Origin: Gynuella sp.
GTDB lineage: Bacteria > Pseudomonadota > Gammaproteobacteria > Pseudomonadales > Natronospirillaceae
Direction: 5' to 3'
Assembly: GCA_028282465.1 (NCBI GenBank)
Contig: JANQHX010000099.1
Span: 1 to 57,891, forward strand
DNA: 57,891 bases
Shown here: piece by piece, positions 43,690-53,352 of the stretch
Layout of the letters: each line of letters opens with the position of its first letter
Position numbering within the stretch: the stretch's first letter is position 1
The notes under the pieces: generated by a model
Database searches by the model: none
Seen by the model: the letters and a program-made list of their open reading frames with translations, nothing else
Told to the model about the DNA's origin: nothing
Made by a program: the position numbers and the translations under genes

Positions 43690-44835
43690 ATGATTGCTGT
43701 ATTAGTTATTAGCCTAATAACTTTAGTTTTTATTTATATTGGCTATCCAATTAGTATGTGGCTTGCTGGGAAGTTTGTTAGCAGAAAACACTCCGTTACT
43801 CCGCCAGACAAGCCAAAAGTTACAATTATTATTCCGGCTTTCAATGAAGAAAAATGTATCCGGGAGAACATAGAAAATAAGTTAAATCAAAACTACCCAC
43901 AAGATAAGCTACAAATTATAGTTGTTTCAGACGACTCCACTGATGACACAAATAATATTGTCAGTGAGTTTGCATCCAAATACCCCGATAAGGTTGAACT
44001 AATCAACCAAATCCCAAGGCAAGGTAAGACCGCCGGCGTAAACAAAGCAGTAAAAAAAGCAACTGGCTCCATACTTGTTTTCGCTGACGCCAATTCAATT
44101 TTCGACATAGATGCAATTACCCAGTTAGTTAAGACTTTCGACGATCAAGATGTGGGTTATGTCACAGGCAAAATGGTTTATACGCACAGCGATGGCTCAT
44201 TAGTTGGAGATGGTTGCAGCGCATATATGAAATACGAGAATCATTTACGTGTACTCGAATCAAATATGGGAAGTATTGTAGGCGTGGATGGTGGTGTTGA
44301 CGCTATGCGCAAAGAGCTATTTACTGAGCTCAGGCCGGATCAACTGCCAGATTTTGTGCAACCATTGAGTGTTGTAAAACAAGGTTATCGAGTTGTTTAT
44401 AATTCTGAAGCGCTGCTAAAAGAAGAAGCCTTGGAAGAAAATAAATCTGAATTCAGAATGAGAGTTCGTGTTTCATTAAGAGCCTACTGGGCTTTACTTG
44501 ATATGAAAATTCTCTTTAACCCACTTCAGTTTGGGTTGTTTTCTTACCAATTATTCTCCCACAAGGCACTCCGCTACTTGGCATTCATACCTCAAATAGC
44601 AGCTTTCGTTTCTAACGCTGCATTGATGAACGAGGGCTTCGTATTTACTGCACTGTTTATCGGGCAAATCGTTTTTTACTTATTGGCTTTTTACGGCCAC
44701 ATAAACCAATCATCTTCAAATAAGCTTGTTAAACTGTCTTACTATTTGTGTTTGGTTAACCTAGCGGCAATGATAGCTTTCTTTCAGTTTGTCAGAGGTA
44801 AAAAAATCGTTATTTGGAAACCAAGAGTAGGTTAA
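43690..44835 (+). CDS. Family 2 glycosyltransferase, membrane-bound
   Basis: 381 residues. An N-terminal membrane segment (1-21) is followed by a GT-A domain: VTIIIPAFNEEKCIRENI, VVSDDSTDDTNNIV and LVFADANSIFD. At the C terminus are two to four hydrophobic segments (about 282-355). The layout resembles BcsA/NodC-type polymer synthases in miniature. It probably adds a repeat-unit sugar on the cytoplasmic face. Its stop is followed immediately by the next glycosyltransferase. Confidence 0.88.
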   Translation: MIAVLVISLITLVFIYIGYPISMWLAGKFVSRKHSVTPPDKPKVTIIIPAFNEEKCIRENIENKLNQNYPQDKLQIIVVSDDSTDDTNNIVSEFASKYPDKVELINQIPRQGKTAGVNKAVKKATGSILVFADANSIFDIDAITQLVKTFDDQDVGYVTGKMVYTHSDGSLVGDGCSAYMKYENHLRVLESNMGSIVGVDGGVDAMRKELFTELRPDQLPDFVQPLSVVKQGYRVVYNSEALLKEEALEENKSEFRMRVRVSLRAYWALLDMKILFNPLQFGLFSYQLFSHKALRYLAFIPQIAAFVSNAALMNEGFVFTALFIGQIVFYLLAFYGHINQSSSNKLVKLSYYLCLVNLAAMIAFFQFVRGKKIVIWKPRVG

Positions 44836-45936
44836 ATGATTCTCCATCTAATAGATTCTGGCGGACTTTACGGTGCTGAAAAAATGCTGATTGAGTTGTG
44901 CAAGGAACAACAATCTCAGGGTTATGATGTTAGAGTGCTGAGCTGCGGCATCCCCAATGAACCGGAAAAGGCAATAGAAGCAGCATTAAGTAAAGAGAAC
45001 ATTGACTATATTGCTTGGCGAATGGCACCAGGTTTCAGCGCAAAAATGGATGGCATATGGGATTACATTTATAAAAATAATATTAATGTTCTTCACTCTC
45101 ATGGCTATAAATTTAACGTATTACTCGCTCTCAGCAGGTCAAAGTCAAAAAGCATTAGCTTAGTAACCACTATTCACGGTTATACGAAACATCGGTTTTT
45201 TTCTAAAGGGTGGCTCTACAACTTAATGGATAAAACTATGTGTTGTTTGTTAGATGCCGTTGTATCCGTGAATGAAAACTATAGCCCTCCTGTTCTTGTT
45301 AGACCATGGTATGGCTCTAAACTCCATTTTGTTAATAATGGTATAGGCAAGCCACCAGCTCCAAGAATTCCTAAACTAGACCCTGTTAAAAAGCTATTAC
45401 TAGTTGGAAGAATTTCAACAGAGAAGGGTCATGCAATCGCGCTTGATGCACTTAGTGTTTTGTTGAATCAACAGCATAATGACTTTTCTCTAACATTCGC
45501 TGGTACTGGCCCTCTTGAAAAGGAGATCAAGGACCTAGCCAAGGAAATGGGCCTGAGTAATAAAGTGTCGTTCTTGGGATATGTTAATAATGTCCATGAA
45601 ATCTACAAAGATTATGATGCTATTGTCATGCCTTCTCTAACTGAAGGACTACCCATTACTCTGTTAGAAGCGAATAGAGAAATGATTCCAATTTTCGCCA
45701 GTAGAGTAGGCGCAATCCCCAAAATTCTAAATAAAAAATTACTAGTAGACACAGGTAGCAGTCAATCACTCGCAAATGCCATTTCACAATGGAATCTAAT
45801 GCAAGCTTCCGAAAGAAAAGACATTTTAACAAAGCAGTACAGCGTATTTGAAACTCATTACAGTGCAGATGTAATGGCTAAACGCTATATTAATCTCTAC
45901 AGATCTTTAAACCAGGGATTCGAGGTTAACGCATGA
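44836..45936 (+). CDS. Family 4 glycosyltransferase
   Basis: 366 residues, GT-B fold. The opening MILHLIDSGGLYGAEKMLIELC has the acceptor-side Gly-rich loop. The donor site shows LLLVGRISTEKGHAIALDAL and PSLTEGLPITLLEANREMIPIFASRVGA, the retaining GT4 E-x7-E pattern. It is probably a repeat-unit assembly enzyme in the cytoplasm. Overlaps the next gene by four bases (ATGA). Acceptor and donor sugars cannot be inferred. Confidence 0.88.
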   Translation: MILHLIDSGGLYGAEKMLIELCKEQQSQGYDVRVLSCGIPNEPEKAIEAALSKENIDYIAWRMAPGFSAKMDGIWDYIYKNNINVLHSHGYKFNVLLALSRSKSKSISLVTTIHGYTKHRFFSKGWLYNLMDKTMCCLLDAVVSVNENYSPPVLVRPWYGSKLHFVNNGIGKPPAPRIPKLDPVKKLLLVGRISTEKGHAIALDALSVLLNQQHNDFSLTFAGTGPLEKEIKDLAKEMGLSNKVSFLGYVNNVHEIYKDYDAIVMPSLTEGLPITLLEANREMIPIFASRVGAIPKILNKKLLVDTGSSQSLANAISQWNLMQASERKDILTKQYSVFETHYSADVMAKRYINLYRSLNQGFEVNA

Positions 45937-46901
45937 ACAGAATATGGATAACCTGGGAATACCAAATCAGAAACTCCTCCATGGCGAGGGAATTAAACGC
46001 TCAACTTTTTGAAATTGTTGAAGAAGGAAGCAGAGCCCCTCGTTATTTAAAATCTATACACAAGACTCTTTCCATTATTAGTAAGCATAAACCCAAAGTC
46101 GTTTTCCATCAGAATCCATCTATTGTGCTTGGACTGTTACTAATTTTAGCTAGACCCTTTTTCAAATATAAATTGGTCACTGATACACACAATGCCGGAT
46201 TATTCCCAGCTGAGGGTAAGCATCCTTTCTTAAATTGGATTGGTAGAAAGATAACCTCGGTAACTGATGTAGCTATTGTTCACAACGAATCTATCGCGGA
46301 AACAGCTAAACCATTGCAAGATAACTTATTCATCATACCGGACCCACTTCCAGAGCTTTCAACAACCATTGATATCAATTCACCAGCGAGTAAAAACGAT
46401 ACGGTAGTATTCGTGTGCAGATGGTCCGCGGATGAACCTTATGAGGCAGTGATTGATGCTGCCAATCAGTTGATTGATCAAGATGTCAAAATCATCATCA
46501 CTGGCAAGGCTCCAGAGACGATTAAAAACAGTGATTTACCAGAAAACATAGAACTCAGTGGTTTTTTATCCAAAGAAGAGTACCAGACACTTATTTTGAC
46601 TGCTGACGTACTGGTCGTTCTAACCACTAGGTCAAACTCCTTAAACTGCGGAGGATACGAAGCATTGGCAGCTGGCAAGCCATGTATTCTCTCTAATACA
46701 CAAACACTAAAAGATTTTTTCGGCGACTCATTTCTATATACAGACAATTCACCGGCTGATATTGCGAATCAAATTAGACTGGCTCTTGAAACAAAGCATG
46801 ACTTAGCTAGTGCCACAGCTCAAAAGCGACAAAGATACTTAAGCGAATATCAAAGTTATATAAACGGTTTGAACCTTCAAGTAGAGTCCTTTTACAAATG
46901 A
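45933..46901 (+). CDS. Glycosyltransferase, GT4-like
   Basis: 322 residues. GT-B plan with TDTHNAGLFPAEGKHPFLNWIGRK early and FVCRWSADEPYEAVIDAANQL, ITGKAPETIK, LSGFLSKEEYQTLI and LNCGGYEALAAGKPCILSNTQTLKDFFGDS in the donor domain. The family is a less typical GT4 relative of the TuaC/mannosyltransferase kind. Overlaps the GT before it (ATGA) and the GtrA gene after it. Confidence 0.82.
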   Translation: MNRIWITWEYQIRNSSMARELNAQLFEIVEEGSRAPRYLKSIHKTLSIISKHKPKVVFHQNPSIVLGLLLILARPFFKYKLVTDTHNAGLFPAEGKHPFLNWIGRKITSVTDVAIVHNESIAETAKPLQDNLFIIPDPLPELSTTIDINSPASKNDTVVFVCRWSADEPYEAVIDAANQLIDQDVKIIITGKAPETIKNSDLPENIELSGFLSKEEYQTLILTADVLVVLTTRSNSLNCGGYEALAAGKPCILSNTQTLKDFFGDSFLYTDNSPADIANQIRLALETKHDLASATAQKRQRYLSEYQSYINGLNLQVESFYK

Positions 46902-47296
46902 ATATCATAAAGTCGGTTAATAGGTTTCCACTATTTGGGCTATTTATAAAATATGCAGGTGTGGGTGCAATAGGTACAATTGTACATTACGTTGCATTGA
47001 TCACCTTAGTAGAGGCTACCAGCCTAGCAGCCTATCTTTGTAGCTTTATTGGTGCCCTACTAGGCGCAATTGTTAATTACTTTTTAAATTACTTCTTCAC
47101 CTTTAAATCCACTACAGAACATAAGACGTCAGCACCTCGCTTTTTTATCACCGCTCTAATAGCGGTTATTGTTAACACAGGCTTGATGTATCTTTTTAGC
47201 CATGTACTGGCGTGGAACTATCTAATTGCTCAGATAATTGTTACTGGAGCAGTTGTTTTAATGACATTTGAAATTAATAGAAAATGGACTTTCTAA
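46898..47296 (+). CDS. GtrA-like membrane protein
   Basis: 132 residues with four membrane segments. KYAGVGAIGTIVHYVALITLVE and NYFLNYFFTFKS are the family hallmarks, ending in EINRKWTF. GtrA proteins are thought to flip undecaprenyl-phosphate-linked sugars. It is directly coupled (TAATG) to a GtrB-like transferase, which matches the known GtrAB pairing. Confidence 0.88.
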   Translation: MNIIKSVNRFPLFGLFIKYAGVGAIGTIVHYVALITLVEATSLAAYLCSFIGALLGAIVNYFLNYFFTFKSTTEHKTSAPRFFITALIAVIVNTGLMYLFSHVLAWNYLIAQIIVTGAVVLMTFEINRKWTF

Positions 47297-48291
47297 TGAA
47301 GGATATTCAAAATTCTCCTGAATTATCAGTTTTGATTCCGGCATACAATGAACAGGAAGTAATTAATCAATGCCACTATGAAGTATCAGAAGTTCTCAAG
47401 GGCACAGGATGCAGCTATGAAATTCTTTACGTTAATGATGGCAGCAAAGATAACACCTGGAATCTGCTAAAAGATATAGCCGACAATGATACTCAGGTTA
47501 GCTTGATTAACCTAAGCAGGAATTTTGGTAAAGAGCTCGCCATGACAGCGGGCCTGGAATACACCAGAGGGCAGGCTGTCATTATTCTTGATGCAGACTT
47601 ACAAGATCCACCTGAGCTCATACCTAAAATGATAGAGTATTGGCGACAAGGGTATGACAATGTTTACGGAAAACGGGTTAGTCGAGAAGGTGAAACTTGG
47701 CTGAAAAAAGTCACGGCATCAGCTTTTTATCGATTTATGCAGAAGATTAGTAATGTAGAAATTCCTCAAGACACTGGGGATTTCAGATTACTTAGTAGAA
47801 GAACTGTAGATTCATTGCTCAAACTTAAAGAAAGCAATAGATTTATGAAAGGCCTATTCGCTTGGGTAGGCTATAAAAAAATAGCTCTGGAATATGCCAG
47901 AGACCCTAGAGCGGCAGGGCAGACAAAATTTAATTATTGGAAACTATGGAACTTTGCTCTAGAAGGAATCACGTCATTTACTACAGCACCACTTAAGCTC
48001 GCGTCTTACTTAGGCGTTTTTATTGCCTTACTCTCATTCATATTTGGCGTGTATATTATTATCAAAACACTACTTTTCGGCGACCCAGTTGCTGGTTATC
48101 CATCGCTTATGACCGCGGTAATGTTTATTGGTGGGGTGCAACTTTTATTTATCGGGATTCTTGGCGAGTATATAGGTCGGATCTACGAAGAATCTAAGGC
48201 GCGGCCGCTGTACCTGATTGAGACTTACCATCGAGCCAGTCTAGAAAATCAATTGCCTGAAAAGCCTATGGAAATTGATCATGAGTCTTAA
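47296..48291 (+). CDS. GtrB-like undecaprenyl-phosphate glycosyltransferase
   Basis: 331 residues from ATG at 47296, overlapping the GtrA stop; an earlier frame start at 47284 lies inside gtrA. The GT2 domain has VLIPAYNEQEVINQCHYEV, YVNDGSKDNTWNLL and ILDADLQDPPELIPKM, and the RAAGQTKFNYWKLWNFALEGITSFTTAPL signature is typical of DPM1/GtrB enzymes. Two C-terminal membrane segments (about 230-252 and 265-290) anchor it. It loads a sugar on undecaprenyl phosphate; GtrA would then flip it. Confidence 0.9.
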   Translation: MKDIQNSPELSVLIPAYNEQEVINQCHYEVSEVLKGTGCSYEILYVNDGSKDNTWNLLKDIADNDTQVSLINLSRNFGKELAMTAGLEYTRGQAVIILDADLQDPPELIPKMIEYWRQGYDNVYGKRVSREGETWLKKVTASAFYRFMQKISNVEIPQDTGDFRLLSRRTVDSLLKLKESNRFMKGLFAWVGYKKIALEYARDPRAAGQTKFNYWKLWNFALEGITSFTTAPLKLASYLGVFIALLSFIFGVYIIIKTLLFGDPVAGYPSLMTAVMFIGGVQLLFIGILGEYIGRIYEESKARPLYLIETYHRASLENQLPEKPMEIDHES

Positions 48292-49255
48292 GCAACGCTT
48301 ATATGAAATGGGTGGCCATAGCCTATCAAGGTTCCTGACAAGATCTGATCCCATCATATTTATGTACCACAGGTTTTCAGCCAATAACACCCCGCACTCG
48401 GTGTCTAAGGCACTTCTTGAAGAACAGCTCGCCTATCTTTCCAAATATAAAACTATAACTTCTGTTTTAGCAATTGCCGATACTATCAAAGATGGCCATA
48501 ACGCCAAGAGTGTTTCAGCCATCTCAATTGACGACGGATATGCTGACTTTTTCCATTATGCCTACCCAGTAATTAGAAAGTTTAATCTACCTGCTACATT
48601 TTACGTAACATCTGGATTTGTGAATGGCGACATCTGGATGTGGTACGACCAAGTCGATTATCTTCACCAGAAGAACTTAGACAACTTTGTACCGTCGAGT
48701 AACGAGCTACTAGTAACATACGGGCTAAAAACCATTAACAGTTATGGAGAATTAGTCAGCCAACTAAAATCTATAGCCAATAGCGATAAGTTAAATTTTA
48801 TTGAAGAACTTTCTTCTAGTTTAAAAACACCCATTCCCGAGCAGGCACCTGTTGAATATCAAGCATGCAATTGGGATCAAGTGAGGGAATTACATAAAAA
48901 TGGTATTACTATTGGAGCTCATTCTCATACCCACCCAATTTTAAGCCAATGTAGCCCTAATGTTCAGAACGATGAAATACAACAAAGCAAATCAATCCTT
49001 GAGAACCAGCTACAAACAGAGATCGTAGATTTTTGTTATCCAAATGGAATGACTTGTGACTACACAGACGAAACCATAAAGGCTGTAAAAGAGAACGGCT
49101 TTTCATATGCCGTTGCAGCATTTACAGATGGCATCACACATCCCGACCCCTATCAAATACGAAGGCATGGTGGCGTCAGCTCAATTGATGAGTTTAAAAA
49201 TCATAGCTCAGGAATAGAAGTTCTTTCTCGTCGAGCAAGGAAGATGAAAGCATGA
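48281..49255 (+). CDS. Polysaccharide deacetylase (second copy)
   Basis: 324 residues from ATG at 48281, with GGAA eight bases upstream. The NodB-type fold shows SISIDDGYADFFHYAYPVIRKF (catalytic Asp pair), PATFYVTSGFVNG, IGAHSHTHPILSQ (zinc His) and a late FCYPNGMTCDY. The substrate is likely an N-acetylated sugar in the polymer. It is only distantly similar to the XrtA-type deacetylase at 34590. Overlaps the GtrB gene start to stop by 11 bases and the following GT by four. Confidence 0.88.
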   Translation: MSLKQRLYEMGGHSLSRFLTRSDPIIFMYHRFSANNTPHSVSKALLEEQLAYLSKYKTITSVLAIADTIKDGHNAKSVSAISIDDGYADFFHYAYPVIRKFNLPATFYVTSGFVNGDIWMWYDQVDYLHQKNLDNFVPSSNELLVTYGLKTINSYGELVSQLKSIANSDKLNFIEELSSSLKTPIPEQAPVEYQACNWDQVRELHKNGITIGAHSHTHPILSQCSPNVQNDEIQQSKSILENQLQTEIVDFCYPNGMTCDYTDETIKAVKENGFSYAVAAFTDGITHPDPYQIRRHGGVSSIDEFKNHSSGIEVLSRRARKMKA

Positions 49256-50352
49256 AAACAATGTTTCTCATGGATTACTACAAATCTCCATACTCCGGCG
49301 CTGAGTCTCAGCTTTTAAAACTCATCAATCTTTTAACATCAAAGAACATAGAGTGCGAGCTCACAACGTTTAGAGAGAGTGAATATCTAAATAATAATGA
49401 ATTTCCTTGCCCTCATCGTAGCTTGGGATTTACCAAGATATTACACCCAAAGAGCTGGCTTAGATTAGTTAAATTCGCGGCTCATTGTAGGGCTAATGGT
49501 TTTAAAGTTGTTCATATTCTATTGAATGATGCATCAATTATTGCCCCGCCATTTTTAAAATTATTTGGCCTAAAAGTTATCGTATCACGTCTCGACATGG
49601 GCTTTTGGTATAACAAAAAGAATCTAGCTTTACTAAAGTTGACCAGATATTTTGTCGACGGTGTTGTTGCTAATGGCATTGCTGTTAAGAATAAAGTTAT
49701 GGAGTCAGAAGGGTTCTCCGAACAGAAAATGTCCGTAATTTACAATGGTATAGATCTGAATGCCGCCAATAAATCAAATGTTGTCGATATTAAATCTAAA
49801 TTAGGCATTCCTTCCAATTCCTTCATCGTCGGCATAGTTGCTAGCCTGTACCCCATAAAACGCATAGAAGATTTAGTGAAAGCCATAGCGAGATTGAAAG
49901 AAGCGTCTGAATCGAATATTCATTTAGTCAGTCTTGGTGGTGGAAGCCCTGAGAACTACCTCAAGTTAGCCAAAGAACTTGAAATTTCTGATCAGATTCA
50001 TTTTATGGGCGCACAAAGTAATCCCATTGATTGGATAAAGTCTTTTGACATAGCCTGCCTGTGCAGCGAATCAGAGGGCTTTTCAAACGCAATTGTAGAA
50101 TACTTGTTATGTGGCAAACCCGTCGTGTGTTCTGATACTGGTGGTAATCCTGAAGTCGTTCATCACGAACAAAATGGTTTACTTTTTCCCGTAGGTAACG
50201 TCGACTTACTTTCTGAATGCATATTGAAGTTATATCAGAACGGTCAACTACGAATAGAGATGTCTAGCCAAGCTAAACAAAGCATTGGGGATGAGTTTTC
50301 ATTTGAGAATTTTGTTCAGAAACATTTAGATCTTTATCGGTCCCTAGCATGA
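49252..50352 (+). CDS. Family 4 glycosyltransferase
   Basis: 366 residues, GT-B fold. FLMDYYKSPYSGAESQLLKLINLL at the N terminus, VSVIYNGIDLNAAN-type SVIYNGIDL in the linker, and GIVASLYPIKRIEDLVKAIARLKE with CSESEGFSNAIVEYLLCGKPVVCSDTGGNPEVV in the donor domain. This is a GT4 retaining transferase of the WbaZ/PimB style. It overlaps its neighbours by four bases on both sides. Confidence 0.88.
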   Translation: MKTMFLMDYYKSPYSGAESQLLKLINLLTSKNIECELTTFRESEYLNNNEFPCPHRSLGFTKILHPKSWLRLVKFAAHCRANGFKVVHILLNDASIIAPPFLKLFGLKVIVSRLDMGFWYNKKNLALLKLTRYFVDGVVANGIAVKNKVMESEGFSEQKMSVIYNGIDLNAANKSNVVDIKSKLGIPSNSFIVGIVASLYPIKRIEDLVKAIARLKEASESNIHLVSLGGGSPENYLKLAKELEISDQIHFMGAQSNPIDWIKSFDIACLCSESEGFSNAIVEYLLCGKPVVCSDTGGNPEVVHHEQNGLLFPVGNVDLLSECILKLYQNGQLRIEMSSQAKQSIGDEFSFENFVQKHLDLYRSLA

Positions 50353-51353
50353 ACGTTGGACGATATTCAAAACACTACAAGAAGCAATTAGTTAAATTAC
50401 TTAATTCTTCACCTGCCAAAGTACATATTTGGGATTGGCAATTCCAAGAGAATGAATCCATCGTTGGAACCATTAATAACGAGCCCATGGCTTTTAATGG
50501 CATTATGCCAATCAAAGTCTGGAATTCTGAAGAAACAGTTGATGGATTCTGGAGTTGCGATTTCTTTGTAAGTAGTGATTACCGTGGACAAGGCTTTGGG
50601 AAACAACTAAAACAGCATTTAATTGAAAAATCCCCAAGCATAGTTATGTCATTAGGTATCAGTGACACAGCATTAAATGTTCTAACTCAAATGGGCTGGA
50701 AGACGAATACATCTGTAAAATCCATTCGCCATTTACCAAAGCCACGCCGATTTAAAGACTTATTAGCTATGTTTGTTCAGACTAGCAATAGACTAATTCA
50801 TTATAAAACACCTAGACGCATACACACAGATATTTCACTGGATTCAAGACTACCAAACTCTTACGATGTTAATTCTTTATGGGAAACCTGCAAGCACCAA
50901 TACGGTTCATGCGTCGTTCGAGATCATAATTACCTATCACGTAGATATAGCAATTTTCCCAATTGTAACTACGAATATATTATTTGCAGAAATAAAATAA
51001 ATGAGCTGCAAGGAATACTAGTGTTCCGTCATGACAATGTATCAGTGACCTTGATTGACTATTTAGGGCTTATTGAAAACCATATCTTCAAAAAAATAGT
51101 TAAGACCCTGAAGCGTAACTTTTCACATTCTATAATCAAGACGCGGTGTTCAAACGAAGTGCTTCTATCGTCATTATTGTCTGAGGGTTTTTACATAACT
51201 AGAACTCAAACAAGATTCGCTATTTTGGATAAGCGCAACTCAAATTCTTACTTAAAAAATTGGTTTCTAATGCCCGGAGATTCCGATGGGGATATTTTAG
51301 AAAACGCGGAGACCATCTACGCCACATCAACAGGAGTGAAGGATGAACAGTGA
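50349..51353 (+). CDS. GNAT-like acyltransferase
   Basis: 334 residues. A GNAT-type core is visible in the first third: CDFFVSSDYRGQGFGKQLKQHLIEK, with the RGQGFGK acetyl-CoA motif, then MSLGISDTALNVLTQMGW. The C-terminal half has no recognised motif. Such genes in exopolysaccharide operons usually decorate a sugar with an acyl group. The donor and target are not identifiable. Ends 11 bases inside the next gene start. Confidence 0.65.
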   Translation: MNVGRYSKHYKKQLVKLLNSSPAKVHIWDWQFQENESIVGTINNEPMAFNGIMPIKVWNSEETVDGFWSCDFFVSSDYRGQGFGKQLKQHLIEKSPSIVMSLGISDTALNVLTQMGWKTNTSVKSIRHLPKPRRFKDLLAMFVQTSNRLIHYKTPRRIHTDISLDSRLPNSYDVNSLWETCKHQYGSCVVRDHNYLSRRYSNFPNCNYEYIICRNKINELQGILVFRHDNVSVTLIDYLGLIENHIFKKIVKTLKRNFSHSIIKTRCSNEVLLSSLLSEGFYITRTQTRFAILDKRNSNSYLKNWFLMPGDSDGDILENAETIYATSTGVKDEQ

Positions 51354-52230
51354 ACCTTTGGTATCGGTCATTATGGCCACGTATAATCGAGAAGAATTCA
51401 TTGAGCAAGCAATTGATAGCGTACTCACTCAAAGTTATGAACACCTGGAGCTAATAGTTATTGATGATGGCTCAACAGATAACACCAAAGCACTGTTGGA
51501 GTCAAAATATAACGATAACCGCCTTATCTATCATTATCAGGATAATACAGGACAAAGCATCGCTCGGAACGTGGCCTTAGGTATGGCTAAAGGTGAATAC
51601 ATTGCTTTTATTGATTCTGATAATGCCTGGACAGATGGCAAGCTTAAAAAACAGGTTGAATACTTCCAAGCTCATGATGAAACCGACATCATATACGGTG
51701 ACATCATCACTATTGATGAGCACAACAACGAAGTCACTCGAGACAACATGAAGAGATACAGTGGCTATATTGCTGATATCCTTGTAAAAGACAATTTCGT
51801 TTCAAACAACACGGCCCTAGCAAAGAAAAAGTGCTTTGATGAGCTAGGTGGGATGAGCGGAAAGGTTAAAGTGGCTGATGATTATGAGCTGTGGTTACGA
51901 TTTTCATCCAAATATCACTTCACCTACTTACCTGAATTCTTTGCTCTTTATCGAGTGATGGCCAACCAGATATCTTCAGACAAAACCCGCAGATTCGATT
52001 GTACAGAAGTTATTCTAACGAATTTTTTTAATGAGTTTCCGAACGCCGTCAATCATGCCACTAAAAATAGAGGCTGGGCACATTTTTATCTGAGAAAGTT
52101 TCGTTACCTGTTATCTGTTAATAATAAGAAGGATTCGCTGAATTGCTTAATTAAGGCTTTTAAAAATTCTCCCAGTTATTGGCCAATCTATAGAGCCTTC
52201 GCGAAGTATTTGGTCTCGTTTGCAAGATGA
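51343..52230 (+). CDS. Family 2 glycosyltransferase
   Basis: 295 residues. SVIMATYNREEFIEQAIDSVLTQSYEHLELIVIDDGSTDNT carries the GT2 nucleotide-sugar motif and AFIDSDNAWTDGKLKKQVEYF the DxD-like box. ELGGMSGKVKVADDYELWLRFSSKY is the usual acceptor-side motif. Soluble cytoplasmic repeat-unit enzyme. A GGAG ribosome site lies upstream within the preceding gene. Confidence 0.9.
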   Translation: MNSEPLVSVIMATYNREEFIEQAIDSVLTQSYEHLELIVIDDGSTDNTKALLESKYNDNRLIYHYQDNTGQSIARNVALGMAKGEYIAFIDSDNAWTDGKLKKQVEYFQAHDETDIIYGDIITIDEHNNEVTRDNMKRYSGYIADILVKDNFVSNNTALAKKKCFDELGGMSGKVKVADDYELWLRFSSKYHFTYLPEFFALYRVMANQISSDKTRRFDCTEVILTNFFNEFPNAVNHATKNRGWAHFYLRKFRYLLSVNNKKDSLNCLIKAFKNSPSYWPIYRAFAKYLVSFAR

Positions 52231-53351
52231 CAAACGATTTTCAGTTAAGCAATATCCAAGAGTCAGATTTTCAGAACTTGGAATCAGACTGGAATAGATT
52301 ACTAAATCAATCTAATGCCAACCCGTTATTTATGAGTTGGCAATGGCAATACACTTGGTGGCAATGTTGGTCAAATAAGCTTGCCCTAGAGTTGAGGCTC
52401 ATAAGTGTTCTCGATAATAACAGCCAACTTGTTGGCATTTTTCCTCTTTACAAACGAACAGAGAAAAAGAATAACCGATTTCATTTTATCGGTAATACTT
52501 GGCGGTTTTCGTCCACCGTCCGTAGTGAATACATATCGCCGATACTATCCAAACATTTATCGCATAGTGAAGCATCGCAAATATGTAACCTAGTCGCGAA
52601 GCTATTAAAGATCCAAACCCTGACGATCAGAGACTGCACAAAAGATATTTCGGAACTGGTAAACCCCAACCGCTATCTAGCAATTAAACGAGAAAGTGAT
52701 TACGGAGTTCGGCTAGAGTGCAGATCCGACTTTAACCACTATTTATCAACACTTGGAAGAAATACGCGCTTAAAGCTCTTTGGGCGAAGAACACTGTTGT
52801 TTCAAAGAAATAGCATCAAAATTATTACTATTGATCAAACTCCTTCAGAGTTCGACCACTTTTTTTTAACACTTAATACTATGCATGTATCCAGGTGGGG
52901 AAGACCTTGCTTCGATGATACAAGCTTACAGTTCCATAAGAGTCTTATATCAAGATTATCTGAATTAGACGGATTTGCGGTCTATTTAGATATGATTCTA
53001 GACGACGACAAGCCAATTTCATGTTCCTATAATATTAGTATTGATGGCACAACCTATAACATTCAAAGTTCATTTCTAGAAGACTATGATAAAAAAATAT
53101 CACTAGGAACTCTACATTTTGGGTTCATTTTACAAAGGGCTTTTGAAGACCCTAAGATTAGTTATTTTGACTTTCTTGTGGGAAACGGGAAAAACTCCTT
53201 TTATAAGTCAAGGTATAAAGGCAGTACCTATGAATTGCATACAGTTCAATTTAGAAAGCTCTCCTTAAGCACTGCGGCATTGGCTGTTTATTATCATTTA
53301 CCAACCAACATCCGACTAAAAATTAACGACTTCAGTAGAATATTTAAATAG
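52227..53351 (+). CDS. CelD/BcsL-like GNAT acetyltransferase
   Basis: 374 residues. LMFMSWQWQYTWWQCWSNK-like NPLFMSWQWQYTWWQCW and the FPLYKR segment match the acetyltransferase_6 (CelD/BcsL) fold, with a GNAT double. The late part DKKISLGTLHFGFILQRAFED...FDFLVGNGKNSFYKSRY is characteristic. These are known from cellulose and exopolysaccharide loci. Canonical XrtA loci carry a FemAB-like gene in a similar place, and this may be its counterpart. Overlaps the previous gene by four bases. Confidence 0.8.
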   Translation: MTNDFQLSNIQESDFQNLESDWNRLLNQSNANPLFMSWQWQYTWWQCWSNKLALELRLISVLDNNSQLVGIFPLYKRTEKKNNRFHFIGNTWRFSSTVRSEYISPILSKHLSHSEASQICNLVAKLLKIQTLTIRDCTKDISELVNPNRYLAIKRESDYGVRLECRSDFNHYLSTLGRNTRLKLFGRRTLLFQRNSIKIITIDQTPSEFDHFFLTLNTMHVSRWGRPCFDDTSLQFHKSLISRLSELDGFAVYLDMILDDDKPISCSYNISIDGTTYNIQSSFLEDYDKKISLGTLHFGFILQRAFEDPKISYFDFLVGNGKNSFYKSRYKGSTYELHTVQFRKLSLSTAALAVYYHLPTNIRLKINDFSRIFK

Positions 53352-53352
53352 C